Shown here: one piece after another, positions 36,077 through 45,640 of the stretch
How positions within the stretch are numbered: position 1 is the first letter of the stretch
How the letters are laid out: each line of letters begins with the position of its first letter
Assembly: GCA_027563935.2 (NCBI GenBank)
Contig: CM050448.1
Span: 124,635,493-124,699,492, forward strand
DNA: 64,000 nt
Reading direction: 5' to 3'
Source of the DNA: Costus lasius
Lineage: Eukaryota > Streptophyta > Magnoliopsida > Zingiberales > Costaceae
Position numbers and translations under genes: made by a program
The notes under the pieces: model-generated
Databases searched by the model: none
The model's input: only the letters and a program-made list of their open reading frames with translations
What the model was told of the DNA's origin: nothing

Positions 36077-38584
36077 TTATTCATGTGGCCTTTGTAAAAG
36101 GCGTGATAATATGTCTGAGATGACATTATTTTTTCCTTTGATATGCTCAAAGGTAATTCTATATGCATTGTTAATACAATGGTCTGTGAATGATAACCAT
36201 CTCTTTTGAGAAATGCGTTTCTCATTCTTTGTGTTGAAGAACTTTACGATTGCTTCACAATCAGTTCTTATTAATATTTCTTTTTTATTTAAAAGAAATA
36301 GTCTAAAAGCATCTAAGCCGTAGCAAACGGCTAAGAGCTCTTGGTCAATGCTGCTTGTGACATTTTTCTCGCGAAATTTGCCAGAAGCATATCTACAAAT
36401 AGTTTCTATCTCTGTAGAATATTTATGAGGCTTTCGGAGGAGGACTGCTCCCCATCCATACTCGCTCCCATCTGTTTGGACAATGAGATAATCACTATCC
36501 AGTGGTAATTTGAGCAATGGTAGTGTTTCTACTAATTGCCTAATTTTATCAATCTGTTTGTAGTCTTCTGTGTTAAATTTCTTAACGCCAGTAAGACTTA
36601 ATTTTGAGTAGAGAGGTCCACTCATTTTATGAAGATCCTTTAAAAAAGGCCTAGCATAATTAATTAAGCCTAAAAATTATTGTAGGCTTTTTGTATCTGT
36701 TACTTCAAGAGTTTTGATTTTTGAAGCAATATGAGGTTGGAGCTTAATAACTCCATGCCCAATTTCGACTCCTAAGTAGTCAATATTTTTTCTATAGAAC
36801 TGTGATTTTTGTCCGGAGACAATAATCCCATTAGTATAGAATTTTTGTAATACAAGCTTTAAATGACTTGTATGTTCTTTCTCTGTTTTACTGTGTACTA
36901 GAATATCATCTATATACACACAAACAAAGTCTTGATAAGGTTTAAATACTTCATCCATTTTTCTTTGGAATACTGCAGGTGCAGTTTTTAGTCCAAATGG
37001 CATGACAAGCCATTCGAAACTTCCTATTGGACAGGTAAATGCCGTCCATGGTATTGATTCTTCTGCCATACGGATTTGCCAAAAACCCGACTTGCAGTCA
37101 AATTTTGAGAAGAACATATCTCCTTGTATAGAGTTAATTAACTCTGTTTTATCTGGAATGTCATAGCTATCGTCTTCAATATTATCATTTAATCTTCGAT
37201 AATCAATGACCATTCTTGTTTTGCCCCTAACTTGTTCACTGTGTTTATTTACAATGAATGCGGGGGATCTGTGAGGAGAAACACTCCTTCTTATGACATT
37301 GAGATTTAATAATTCCTCAATATGCATTTTAAATTCAGCAATGTTTTCATTTGTTGCTGTAATTTTCTTGTTTGTTATACGAAAACCAGGGTCTTTGATT
37401 TTCAAGATACAAACAAGTTTGTTTTTCTCCCAATGTTGTTGGGGATTTGAGCCAAAGATTTTATCTTTTTCAAGAAGCCGGATTAAGTCATCCACATCAG
37501 GATTTCCGGATTCAATTTTTTCTATATGGCTATAATCAGATATGTTATGGTCATAAGAATGCCATTTATTTAAAGGATTTTTAAGGATCCTTACTGTGTC
37601 AGGATCATCATAGGTGATAAAGTCATCAACTTCATCACCGTCCGATAATACTCCGGCCTCTGGTAGAGGATCGGATGATGTTGTTGTTGATTCACAGGAA
37701 CACCCACCACGCTTCGCAGGCGTAGAGGTATAAGGAATTAACGTGTGAGGGAGGAAAATCAATCCTTCCGAAGTCAGGGTAACACCCTTATAAGAATTAA
37801 GGAGCATATTAAGCCCAATAATAAATTTAGTTTTAACCAAACTAAGTGGGCGAAGGCAGATTCGGCCAATATAGGTTGGTGGTGTATAATGAGCATTTCC
37901 TAGAGAGAAGGAAAGCTTATGTTTTGCCAAAATGTATTCGTACAAGAATAATTGGCCATCCATTTGTTCTGCATGGAATTTATCTGCAGGAGCAAGTGGA
38001 ACATGATATTTACTAGGTACTAAAGTCATGTCTAGGATAGTATTACTACATCCAGTATCAATTAAGGCTTGGATGTCCAATTTCCAATCAGAAATTTGGA
38101 TAATACAATTGATCTTAATGGAATACAACCAAGAAGGTTGTACTGGTTTATGCAAAAAGTCTATTTGTCGTTTTGACAAACATTCATTTGTATGTTCATT
38201 GTAATCTGTATTTTCATATAATATCAGATTTTCATGTGTAGGAGGTCTGGGGAGACTCCTTTTTTCTAACTCTTCTAATTTTTGAGCAAGTTTATAAACT
38301 TCATTTTCCAATTGTAAAATGCGAAGTTCAATTATTTCAGTTCTATTTGGTCCTGTTGGTACAGGTTGACTAGAACTTGGTAATGAAATATGTTGTTTTT
38401 CTAAACAATATTTACATGCTTCGGTAGAGCATATAATACATTGGAAACGGAGAGCCATACTTGGAAACATGAAACAGTAAATACAAGGATGGTCTTGACT
38501 TCCACTTCTAGCTTTCCACTTATGCTCATGTTGTGGCATAAGTTTTGGAGTCATTATCTTATATGGAGTAGGCTCCATAGTCAT
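36077..38584 (-). pseudogene. Pol with a nonsense codon at residue 636
   Basis: Otherwise full-length, but G to A at 36679 (plus strand) turns the Gln636 codon CAA into TAA. The product would keep the Cys motif, protease and RT catalytic residues but lose the RT end and all of RNase H. The frame reopens downstream (36077-36625). This is the only in-frame stop I found in any of the long blocks. Confidence 0.94.
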
Positions 38585-40320
38585 AAGTGTTCAAGATATG
38601 GTTTTAACATATCAAGTTGGTTTAGCATTGGGTCTGCTAAATATTCCGTTCCATAAGGAGACTGAAGTTGATCAGCCTTGGTTAGTAGGTCTGAAGTGAA
38701 CTCTTCTAATTCACTATCAGAATCCTCATTCGTATGTGTGATATCAGGGATAGAAACAATACTATATATTGATTCCGTATCTGATATGTATTCATCTACA
38801 TGGAGTAGATCCTCTTGTACACAATCAACTAAAATTGATTGTTTATTATATAAATTTTGTCTCTTAGTACAATCTCGTGCTAAGTGATTTTGGCTTCCGC
38901 ATGTGAAACATGAAAGCTTATTTTTATAATCCCGCTTAGGGTTATATTTCCTTACATGTTTTTCTTTGGCAAGGTAAGGTTTCCTTGCAGCTGATTTTCT
39001 AAGAAAATATCTCTTAGAGGTTTTACCTTTAGAGGCTTTTTTAGAAGACTTCCCTTGACGAGACATCTTATGTTCTTTATCATATGTTTGGGGTGTATAT
39101 AGCTCATTACAGAAGCTAAATTCCCCTTTGAGATGTCTATCGCCTTTTAGACGAGTACATCTTTCAACCAATCTATCTATGATGAATTGTATTCGTGCTG
39201 TAATATTGTTTAAGGCTAAGGAAAGTTGAGCCTTTTCAGGATCATTATTCCATGCCTGATGTATTTCATGACCGATTGGAGCTGGTAATTTTAAAAATAA
39301 CCTTTCTCCTAATGCCTGATCATGATATGCTCCTGCCTTACAAGTATAATATAAAAAATCTTGTAAGAAAGGTTTAATATATTTCCAATTTTTGATTTGG
39401 ATTATTTCAAGCTTTCGTATTGCTTCTTTTTGTTGGGCATTAAATCCCATATTTGGGTTAGACCCTAAGATCATAATTTTCATGCGATTTGTGAAATTAT
39501 AGGGATTAACTCCGAGTGAAATATCCTGTTGGAAATCATTAGGGCAATTTAGTTTGTAAGATTCCCAAATTGCTCTTGCTGTTTCTCCTAAGAAATTTTC
39601 TAAATAAGAGTACATCTCTTCTGCTGTGAAGTTTCCAAGTATTTTGGTTACTTCCATTGATACCATGGAGGCCCAGTTATCTAGAACTGTGCTCCAGGTT
39701 TGTGGATCATGGGCTGCTAGATTTAAGATTCTTCCTTCATCTAGAAGCTTTCTTCTATCTATGGTTTCTAGGGGTTGTCTTTTTCCTCTAGACCATCTAT
39801 CATCTCTTTCTTCATTATACTGTGTATACTGTGTATACGATTCTCGAGGAGGTTGTCCAATAGGATAACTCCGTATGTGTGAAGTACTTGGCTGAGCCGT
39901 ACTTGTTGAGGCTACTGCCTGTCCTGGATTGTTATAAACAGGAGCAGTGTTACTAGCTTGTTCTTGGCCAGTCATTATTGTATCCATTAAGTTCTGGGGA
40001 ATACTTTGGATACTTTGAGAATCTAAGTCATCTATGACTATCTCTTCTATGAATTCTTCCATAGTATTTGTTTCTAAGAAGGTAGTATTTTCTTCTTCTT
40101 GAGTAATTCCTAAGAAGGCATTTATTATATCTTCTTCTTCTTGTGTAAAGTCTGTTTTTGGTGCATACCAGACTCTAATGTTTCCTTCCGTATCATACTC
40201 AAGTTTTTGAGTAGGAAGTAATTTTCCTTTATTAATAAGGGATATTTCTAAACATATCATTTCTTCAAATGTAAAGTTTAGCTCTTTTGATACTACAAGA
40301 GTATTTTCTTTGAGTATCAT
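38581..40320 (-). CDS. Coat protein, intact copy in near-unit block
   Basis: Full 579-residue frame, ATGA-coupled to MP upstream and to the broken Pol downstream. It is the only intact CP besides the ones at 17061 and 26245, and it lies in the coupled gene row behind the promoter at 43063. Confidence 0.88.
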   Translation of the reverse strand: MILKENTLVVSKELNFTFEEMICLEISLINKGKLLPTQKLEYDTEGNIRVWYAPKTDFTQEEEDIINAFLGITQEEENTTFLETNTMEEFIEEIVIDDLDSQSIQSIPQNLMDTIMTGQEQASNTAPVYNNPGQAVASTSTAQPSTSHIRSYPIGQPPRESYTQYTQYNEERDDRWSRGKRQPLETIDRRKLLDEGRILNLAAHDPQTWSTVLDNWASMVSMEVTKILGNFTAEEMYSYLENFLGETARAIWESYKLNCPNDFQQDISLGVNPYNFTNRMKIMILGSNPNMGFNAQQKEAIRKLEIIQIKNWKYIKPFLQDFLYYTCKAGAYHDQALGERLFLKLPAPIGHEIHQAWNNDPEKAQLSLALNNITARIQFIIDRLVERCTRLKGDRHLKGEFSFCNELYTPQTYDKEHKMSRQGKSSKKASKGKTSKRYFLRKSAARKPYLAKEKHVRKYNPKRDYKNKLSCFTCGSQNHLARDCTKRQNLYNKQSILVDCVQEDLLHVDEYISDTESIYSIVSIPDITHTNEDSDSELEEFTSDLLTKADQLQSPYGTEYLADPMLNQLDMLKPYLEHL

Positions 40321-41285
40321 TGTTCTAAGAATTTTTCTAAGCCTGATGTTGAAGCCTCATCATCATTTTTAGATTGTTTCTTTTTATAACTTGAAAATCT
40401 CAAGTTATAAGTATCATCAGAATTTTTAAACATTATGCTTTCCTCAGGGACAAGCATTTGTTCTTGTTCTAAGTTTTTAGAGATATTCCAATCTAATCCA
40501 CCAAGATCTTCTGGTGAGATCGTCATGGGTTTTATCATTTTAATTCCTTTACTAGCTAAAGCATCTATAACATTTGAAATATAAAGCTTATAACCAGTGT
40601 TTGAATTGTTTGTTAATTTGCCTAGAAATCCTAATCCAATAAGAAGATTAGAATCTCCTGCAAAATCTTCGTATCCTCTTGTTTGGATACCAATTTCTAA
40701 TTCTCCTAAGTCTTTTATACTTATGAGAAAATCTGGGGCACAATAGAAAATACCCTTATTATCTGTCATGTCAACTTCCATGCAGGCAATAAGTGCCTTT
40801 CTTGCATCCGATTTCCATCGTTTATCAAGAATTGCAATAAGAACCTTTGTTCCTAGCTTTTTACGAGCTAGACCTTTTACTGAAATCACAATCATCCCAA
40901 TATGGGCTAATGTCTTTCCAGATAATCGTAATTTGTTTAAAGAATCTCTAGAAATGATCTTGAGATTCCTTGGTTCTGTTGTGACAGACAAATGTTCTTC
41001 ACGTGTTATTCTTAGAAGTTGGGTTCTAAGGTTTAACGGTCCAGTCCTATATAGGAGTTGTGGACGTAAAATTTGTAACCTATTATTTTGATAGGCTTCA
41101 AATTGTTGGTCAATATCAACAACTTCTTCCAACACTTGTGCTGGGAGTCCTTGTTGGTCAAAAATCCTATTAAGAATATTTGGAATAGGATTACTAATTG
41201 ATAACCTTTCATTATGGTTATTTTCTCTGACTGTTGTTGTTCCAGTTAGAGTGTTAGATGTCCCTGTAAAAGGTCGTGTACTCAT
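40317..41285 (-). CDS. Movement protein, intact copy in near-unit block
   Basis: Full 322-residue frame with the normal ATGA overlaps on both sides and no substitution noticed. It sits in a complete ORF1-ORF2-MP-CP row downstream of a complete leader. Confidence 0.86.
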   Translation of the reverse strand: MSTRPFTGTSNTLTGTTTVRENNHNERLSISNPIPNILNRIFDQQGLPAQVLEEVVDIDQQFEAYQNNRLQILRPQLLYRTGPLNLRTQLLRITREEHLSVTTEPRNLKIISRDSLNKLRLSGKTLAHIGMIVISVKGLARKKLGTKVLIAILDKRWKSDARKALIACMEVDMTDNKGIFYCAPDFLISIKDLGELEIGIQTRGYEDFAGDSNLLIGLGFLGKLTNNSNTGYKLYISNVIDALASKGIKMIKPMTISPEDLGGLDWNISKNLEQEQMLVPEESIMFKNSDDTYNLRFSSYKKKQSKNDDEASTSGLEKFLEQ

Positions 41286-41794
41286 TTCCAAATAAATTGA
41301 GTACTCCTTGGTGTCTTTTTAGACACTGAGGTTTGAGATGTTTCAGGTTGTGTTGGAGACATCTGTACTACTCTGTGTAACTGAGTAGTTAACTCATTTA
41401 TTGAGTTTTGATACTGTTGGGCTTGTACTCCTAACATATTTTCGACTACCTCATGTTGCCTAAGCAAGATTGTAGAGATAGATCTTATCATTTCTTGCTG
41501 GGCAATTAAAGTGTCAGTGTTCATTTTTACGTTAGCAAAAATGAGATTTAATTTTTTATTTAAGTGTATTAAATATGTAATGATAAAATTGTTTTGTCTG
41601 ACAAAACGTTTATCTGATGCTCCTTGTGGATCATCAGTAATAATACCTAGAGGATTATCTAGGTAATTTCCTGTTTCTGTTAGAATTTTTTGATATTCTT
41701 CATCATGGCCTAATGAATCAAGCCATTCAGGAATAGGTATGTTAGGCGTTAGGTTCGCCATTCCACTTTGATGAGGTGAATTTGGATTTACCAT
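41282..41794 (-). CDS. ORF2 protein, intact copy in near-unit block
   Basis: Full 170-residue frame, coiled coil and basic tail present. Overlaps ORF1 as ATGGTAA and MP as ATGA. Confidence 0.84.
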   Translation of the reverse strand: MVNPNSPHQSGMANLTPNIPIPEWLDSLGHDEEYQKILTETGNYLDNPLGIITDDPQGASDKRFVRQNNFIITYLIHLNKKLNLIFANVKMNTDTLIAQQEMIRSISTILLRQHEVVENMLGVQAQQYQNSINELTTQLHRVVQMSPTQPETSQTSVSKKTPRSTQFIWK

Positions 41795-42270
41795 TCTTCT
41801 GAGTTTTTCTGTAATTTTTCCAGAAGAGCAGCTGTTTTTGTGGTTTGATAGTCAAAAACTTTTGACTGCCTATGGAGATTATCTAGTATCTCTTTTAACT
41901 CAGCTGTGAGTTTTTGTTGTAATAACAAAGATCTTTCGATCTCTTTTACCATCGTGACCAAATACGTATACTGGTTCTTGATGTATTCTTGGTTTTCATG
42001 AATATTTCTTAATAAAATATTCTTTGTTAACATTTCAGTATGTACTGTTTTCCATAGTTCCGTACATACATGATTAAATTCTCTAAGGCTTTCTGCCTGA
42101 GAGATTTGGAAATCAATTATTGTGTTTAACTGAGCATTCTCAGTATGTAATTGATGTCCATACCTACCATTTTCTTTAGGAAAATAGCATTTGTGTTTAG
42201 TTGCCTGGGAATTAGCTTGTAGTTCCCAGTATTGTTGTGCTAATTTTAAAGAGAGATAATTAATATCCAT
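41788..42270 (-). CDS. ORF1 protein, intact copy in near-unit block
   Basis: Full 160-residue frame with the same start context as at 24295, directly after a complete leader. Confidence 0.84.
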   Translation of the reverse strand: MDINYLSLKLAQQYWELQANSQATKHKCYFPKENGRYGHQLHTENAQLNTIIDFQISQAESLREFNHVCTELWKTVHTEMLTKNILLRNIHENQEYIKNQYTYLVTMVKEIERSLLLQQKLTAELKEILDNLHRQSKVFDYQTTKTAALLEKLQKNSEEW

Positions 42271-42899
42271 CTTTGATTTTTAACCAATAGGTTCTTATGG
42301 TTATTTTATGCTTAGCAGCATAATTGTTTTTAAAGCCTTGCGGCTTGTTTTTAAAGCCTTGCGGCTTTGGTGAATAAACTTGTTTCATAAAAACTATTGT
42401 GTAAAACACAAGTAAGAGCAGGTACTGAATAAAACAGATTTACTAGGTACTCACGTATACTTGTATGGTCCTATGTTATGATGTATACAGAAGGTTTTCT
42501 AAGGATTAGTAATACTTGTTATCTATAGATTCCTGGTCATTCGGATACTTTGTTTTCCTCTAATATCAACCGCTCTACCATATGTGTATAGAGAAGTAAC
42601 TGAACATCATGCTACATGGTCGTTAAGCATGCTGTATGTCCCGGCGACGCTCCTCGTCTTTGGACGTTTGCATGTCAAGCCATCGGCCCTTTAGTTCAGT
42701 GCTTTCTCTCTACTATGGTGGCTTAGGCAGCCCCGGTATCTTTAGATGTGTATAAAAAACAAAGTATGCGACAACCTATCTGAAATAACACGCATACTAT
42801 ATCGGCTTAGAGCCTTCCGTATACTAACATGGATTACTCCATACTTATACGCTTTCCCGTTCAATCCAATAAAGGAACAGTAACGAAGCTCTGATACCA
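42271..42899 (-). promoter_or_regulatory. Complete leader with primer site, minus orientation
   Basis: Contains the primer site (42882-42899), 17-codon ORF, long stem-loop (about 42577-42719) and the paired 21-bp hairpin repeats (about 42326-42367). Same layout as at 23666-24294. Confidence 0.85.
42882..42899 (-). promoter_or_regulatory. tRNA-Met primer binding site
   Basis: TGGTATCAGAGC plus six bases on the minus strand; internal to the block here. Confidence 0.9.
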
Positions 42900-43056
42900 A
42901 TAAAAGGGGAGGGGTATTTGTGCACAAATAATACTTAAAACAGAAGAGATGCTAACTATATTATTATAAGCATTAGAACTTACAAGGAGAAGAATACAAG
43001 ACTCGAAGACTGAATGTTGCAGATGAGCTATATTTTCTTACAGACATGGAGGCTCC

Positions 43057-43063
43057 TTATATA
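43057..43063 (-). promoter_or_regulatory. TATA box of the near-unit copy
   Basis: TATATAA on the minus strand, same flanks as the other copies. Confidence 0.78.
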
Positions 43064-43196
43064 GACAAGGAGGGGAGCCGTTACCTTAGCTACTAAGAAA
43101 GCATCTCATAATGGATGCCAACACACAAAGCATCTGAGAATAGATGCCAGCACACTTGCCCCTTCGGAAAAGAAGGGTTACCTCTTAACAGCTACT

Positions 43197-43321
43197 AGGA
43201 GGCACCTTGCCTCTTCACAAAAGTTACAGACAGGAGGCATCTTGCCTCTTCACAAAAGTTACAGACAGGAGGCATCTTGCCTCTTCACAAAAGTTACAGA
43301 CAGGAGGCATCTTGCCTCTTC
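43197..43321 (-). repeat. 35-bp tandem repeats, three full units and a partial one
   Basis: Same array as elsewhere, minus orientation, no change in unit number. Confidence 0.9.
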
Positions 43322-43420
43322 ATAAAGCAAAAGCACATTAATAAGAGAGGGAATCTGACCCTCTTAAAAAGTAACGTGCTTCTTAAGGACAGAAGCTGAC
43401 CCTTCAGATAGTGGTGGGAC

Positions 43421-43517
43421 CAAAACTCGTGAAGTAACAGATACAAAAAGTGGTTCCTCTGTATGTTGTACATGTGTCTGATGGCCAATGATTCTTGTAC
43501 GAATACATTTTGGCAAA
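43421..43517. other. Filler made of four shuffled viral scraps
   Basis: In order: sense Pol (43421-43450, one mismatch), antisense ORF6 (43451-43468), a second antisense ORF6 piece (43466-43483), and sense Pol (43480-43517, one mismatch). Each overlaps its neighbour by 0-4 bases. The last piece comes from the same Pol site where the block at 43677 later starts. The two mismatches in under 100 bp fit error-prone repair synthesis. Confidence 0.85.
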
Positions 43518-43677
43518 TGTTGGCATCCATTATGAGATGCTTTCTTAGTAGCTAAGGTAACGGCTCCCCTCCTTGTCTATATAAGGAGCCTCCATGTCTG
43601 TAAGAAAATATAGCTCATCTGCAACATTCAGTCTTCGAGTCTTGTATTCTTCTCCTTGTAAGTTCTAATGCTTATAA
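43518..43677 (+). promoter_or_regulatory. Captured viral promoter fragment
   Basis: Sense U8586-U8745: TATATAA at 43578-43584 and about 90 bp downstream, including the expected transcript start and GTAAGT. The 35-bp repeats upstream are missing. It is fused directly to Pol at 43677, so leader and ORF1-CP are skipped. Confidence 0.88.
43578..43584 (+). promoter_or_regulatory. TATA box of captured promoter
   Basis: TATATAA 106 bp before the first in-frame ATG of the truncated Pol at 43684. Enhancer-like repeats are absent on this side, but the diverging region at 43197-43321 is close. Confidence 0.7.
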
Positions 43678-45570
43678 GAACAAATGGATGGCCAATTATT
43701 CTTGTACGAATACATTTTGGCAAAACATAAGCTTTCCTTCTCTCTAGGAAATGCTCATTATACACCACCAACCTATATTGGCCGAATCTGCCTTCGCCCA
43801 CTTAGTTTGGTTAAAACTAAATTTATTATTGGGCTTAATATGCTCCTTAATTCTTATAAGGGTGTTACCCTGACTTCGGAAGGATTGATTTTCCTCCCTC
43901 ACACGTTAATTCCTTATACCTCTACGCCTGCGAAGCGTGGTGGGTGTTCCTGTGAATCAACAACAACATCATCCGATCCTCTACCAGAGGCCGGAGTATT
44001 ATCGGACGGTGATGAAGTTGATGACTTTATCACCTATGATGATCCTGACACAGTAAGGATCCTTAAAAATCCTTTAAATAAATGGCATTCTTATGACCAT
44101 AACATATCTGATTATAGCCATATAGAAAAAATTGAATCCGGAAATCCTGATGTGGATGACTTAATCCGGCTTCTTGAAAAAGATAAAATCTTTGGCTCAA
44201 ATCCCCAACAACATTGGGAGAAAAACAAACTTGTTTGTATCTTGAAAATCAAAGACCCTGGTTTTCGTATAACAAACAAGAAAATTACAGCAACAAATGA
44301 AAACATTGCTGAATTTAAAATGCATATTGAGGAATTATTAAATCTCAATGTCATAAGAAGGAGTGTTTCTCCTCACAGATCCCCCGCATTCATTGTAAAT
44401 AAACACAGTGAACAAGTTAGGGGCAAAACAAGAATGGTCATTGATTATCGAAGATTAAATGATAATATTGAAGACGATAGCTATGACATTCCAGATAAAA
44501 CAGAGTTAATTAACTCTATACAAGGAGATATGTTCTTCTCAAAATTTGACTGCAAGTCGGGTTTTTGGCAAATCCGTATGGCAGAAGAATCAATACCATG
44601 GACGGCATTTACCTGTCCAATAGGAAGTTTCGAATGGCTTGTCATGCCATTTGGACTAAAAACTGCACCTGCAGTATTCCAAAGAAAAATGGATGAAGTA
44701 TTTAAACCTTATCAAGACTTTGTTTGTGTGTATATAGATGATATTCTAGTACACAGTAAAACAGAGAAAGAACATACAAGTCATTTAAAGCTTGTATTAC
44801 AAAAATTCTATACTAATGGGATTATTGTCTCCGGACAAAAATCACAGTTCTATAGAAAAAATATTGACTACTTAGGAGTCGAAATTGGGCATGGAGTTAT
44901 TAAGCTCCAACCTCATATTGCTTCAAAAATCAAAACTCTTGAAGTAACAGATACAAAAAGCCTACAACAATTTTTAGGCTTAATTAATTATGCTAGGCCT
45001 TTTTTAAAGGATCTTCATAAAATGAGTGGACCTCTCTACTCAAAATTAAGTCTTACTGGCGTTAAGAAATTTAACACAGAAGACTACAAACAGATTGATA
45101 AAATTAGGCAATTAGTAGAAACACTACCATTGCTCAAATTACCACTGGATAGTGATTATCTCATTGTCCAAACAGATGGGAGCGAGTATGGATGGGGAGC
45201 AGTCCTCCTCCGAAAGCCTCATAAATATTCTACAGAGATAGAAACTATTTGTAGATATGCTTCTGGCAAATTTCGCGAGAAAAATGTCACAAGCAGCATT
45301 GACCAAGAGCTCTTAGCCGTTTGCTACGGCTTAGATGCTTTTAGACTATTTCTTTTAAATAAAAAAGAAATATTAATAAGAACTGATTGTGAAGCAATCG
45401 TAAAGTTCTTCAACACAAAGAATGAGAAACGCATTTCTCAAAAGAGATGGTTATCATTCACAGACCATTGTATTAACAATGCATATAGAATTACCTTTGA
45501 GCATATCAAAGGAAAAAATAATGTCATCTCAGACATATTATCACGCCTTTTACAAAGGCCACATGAATAA
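43677..45570 (+). pseudogene. Pol lacking Cys motif and protease site, behind a promoter
   Basis: Sense U4930-U6823, about residues 206-835. The ATG at 43684, originally an internal Met codon, opens a 628-residue frame that keeps all RT and RNase H catalytic residues but lacks the Cys motif and Asp-Thr-Gly. An ATG at 43668 in another frame precedes it. Its place behind a captured TATA box makes it a possible new transcription unit with ORF6 downstream. Confidence 0.9.
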
Positions 45571-45640
45571 GTCTTTGACTTCATACCAGCCTATGGGCTA
45601 TATAATAATCTACAAGGTTATTCAAAGCTAATCACCTCTT

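Larger units (their letters stand above)
34654..43422 (-). mobile_element. Nearly unit-length endogenous copy, 41 bp short, minus orientation
   Basis: Continuous antisense sequence from U8246 down through U1 and on to U8287, 8,769 bp of the 8,809-bp unit. The missing 41 bp straddle the ORF6 stop. It looks like one circular genome opened there and joined at both ends. All genes are complete except ORF6 (last 11 codons lost) and Pol (one nonsense codon). Confidence 0.9.
42900..43422 (-). promoter_or_regulatory. Intergenic region and promoter, minus orientation
   Basis: TATATAA at 43057-43063 and 35-bp repeats at 43197-43321. One base differs from other copies (A to C at 43336). It would drive leftward transcription of the near-unit copy. 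Another promoter on the opposite strand (43578) lies about 515 bp away, pointing right. Confidence 0.87.
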
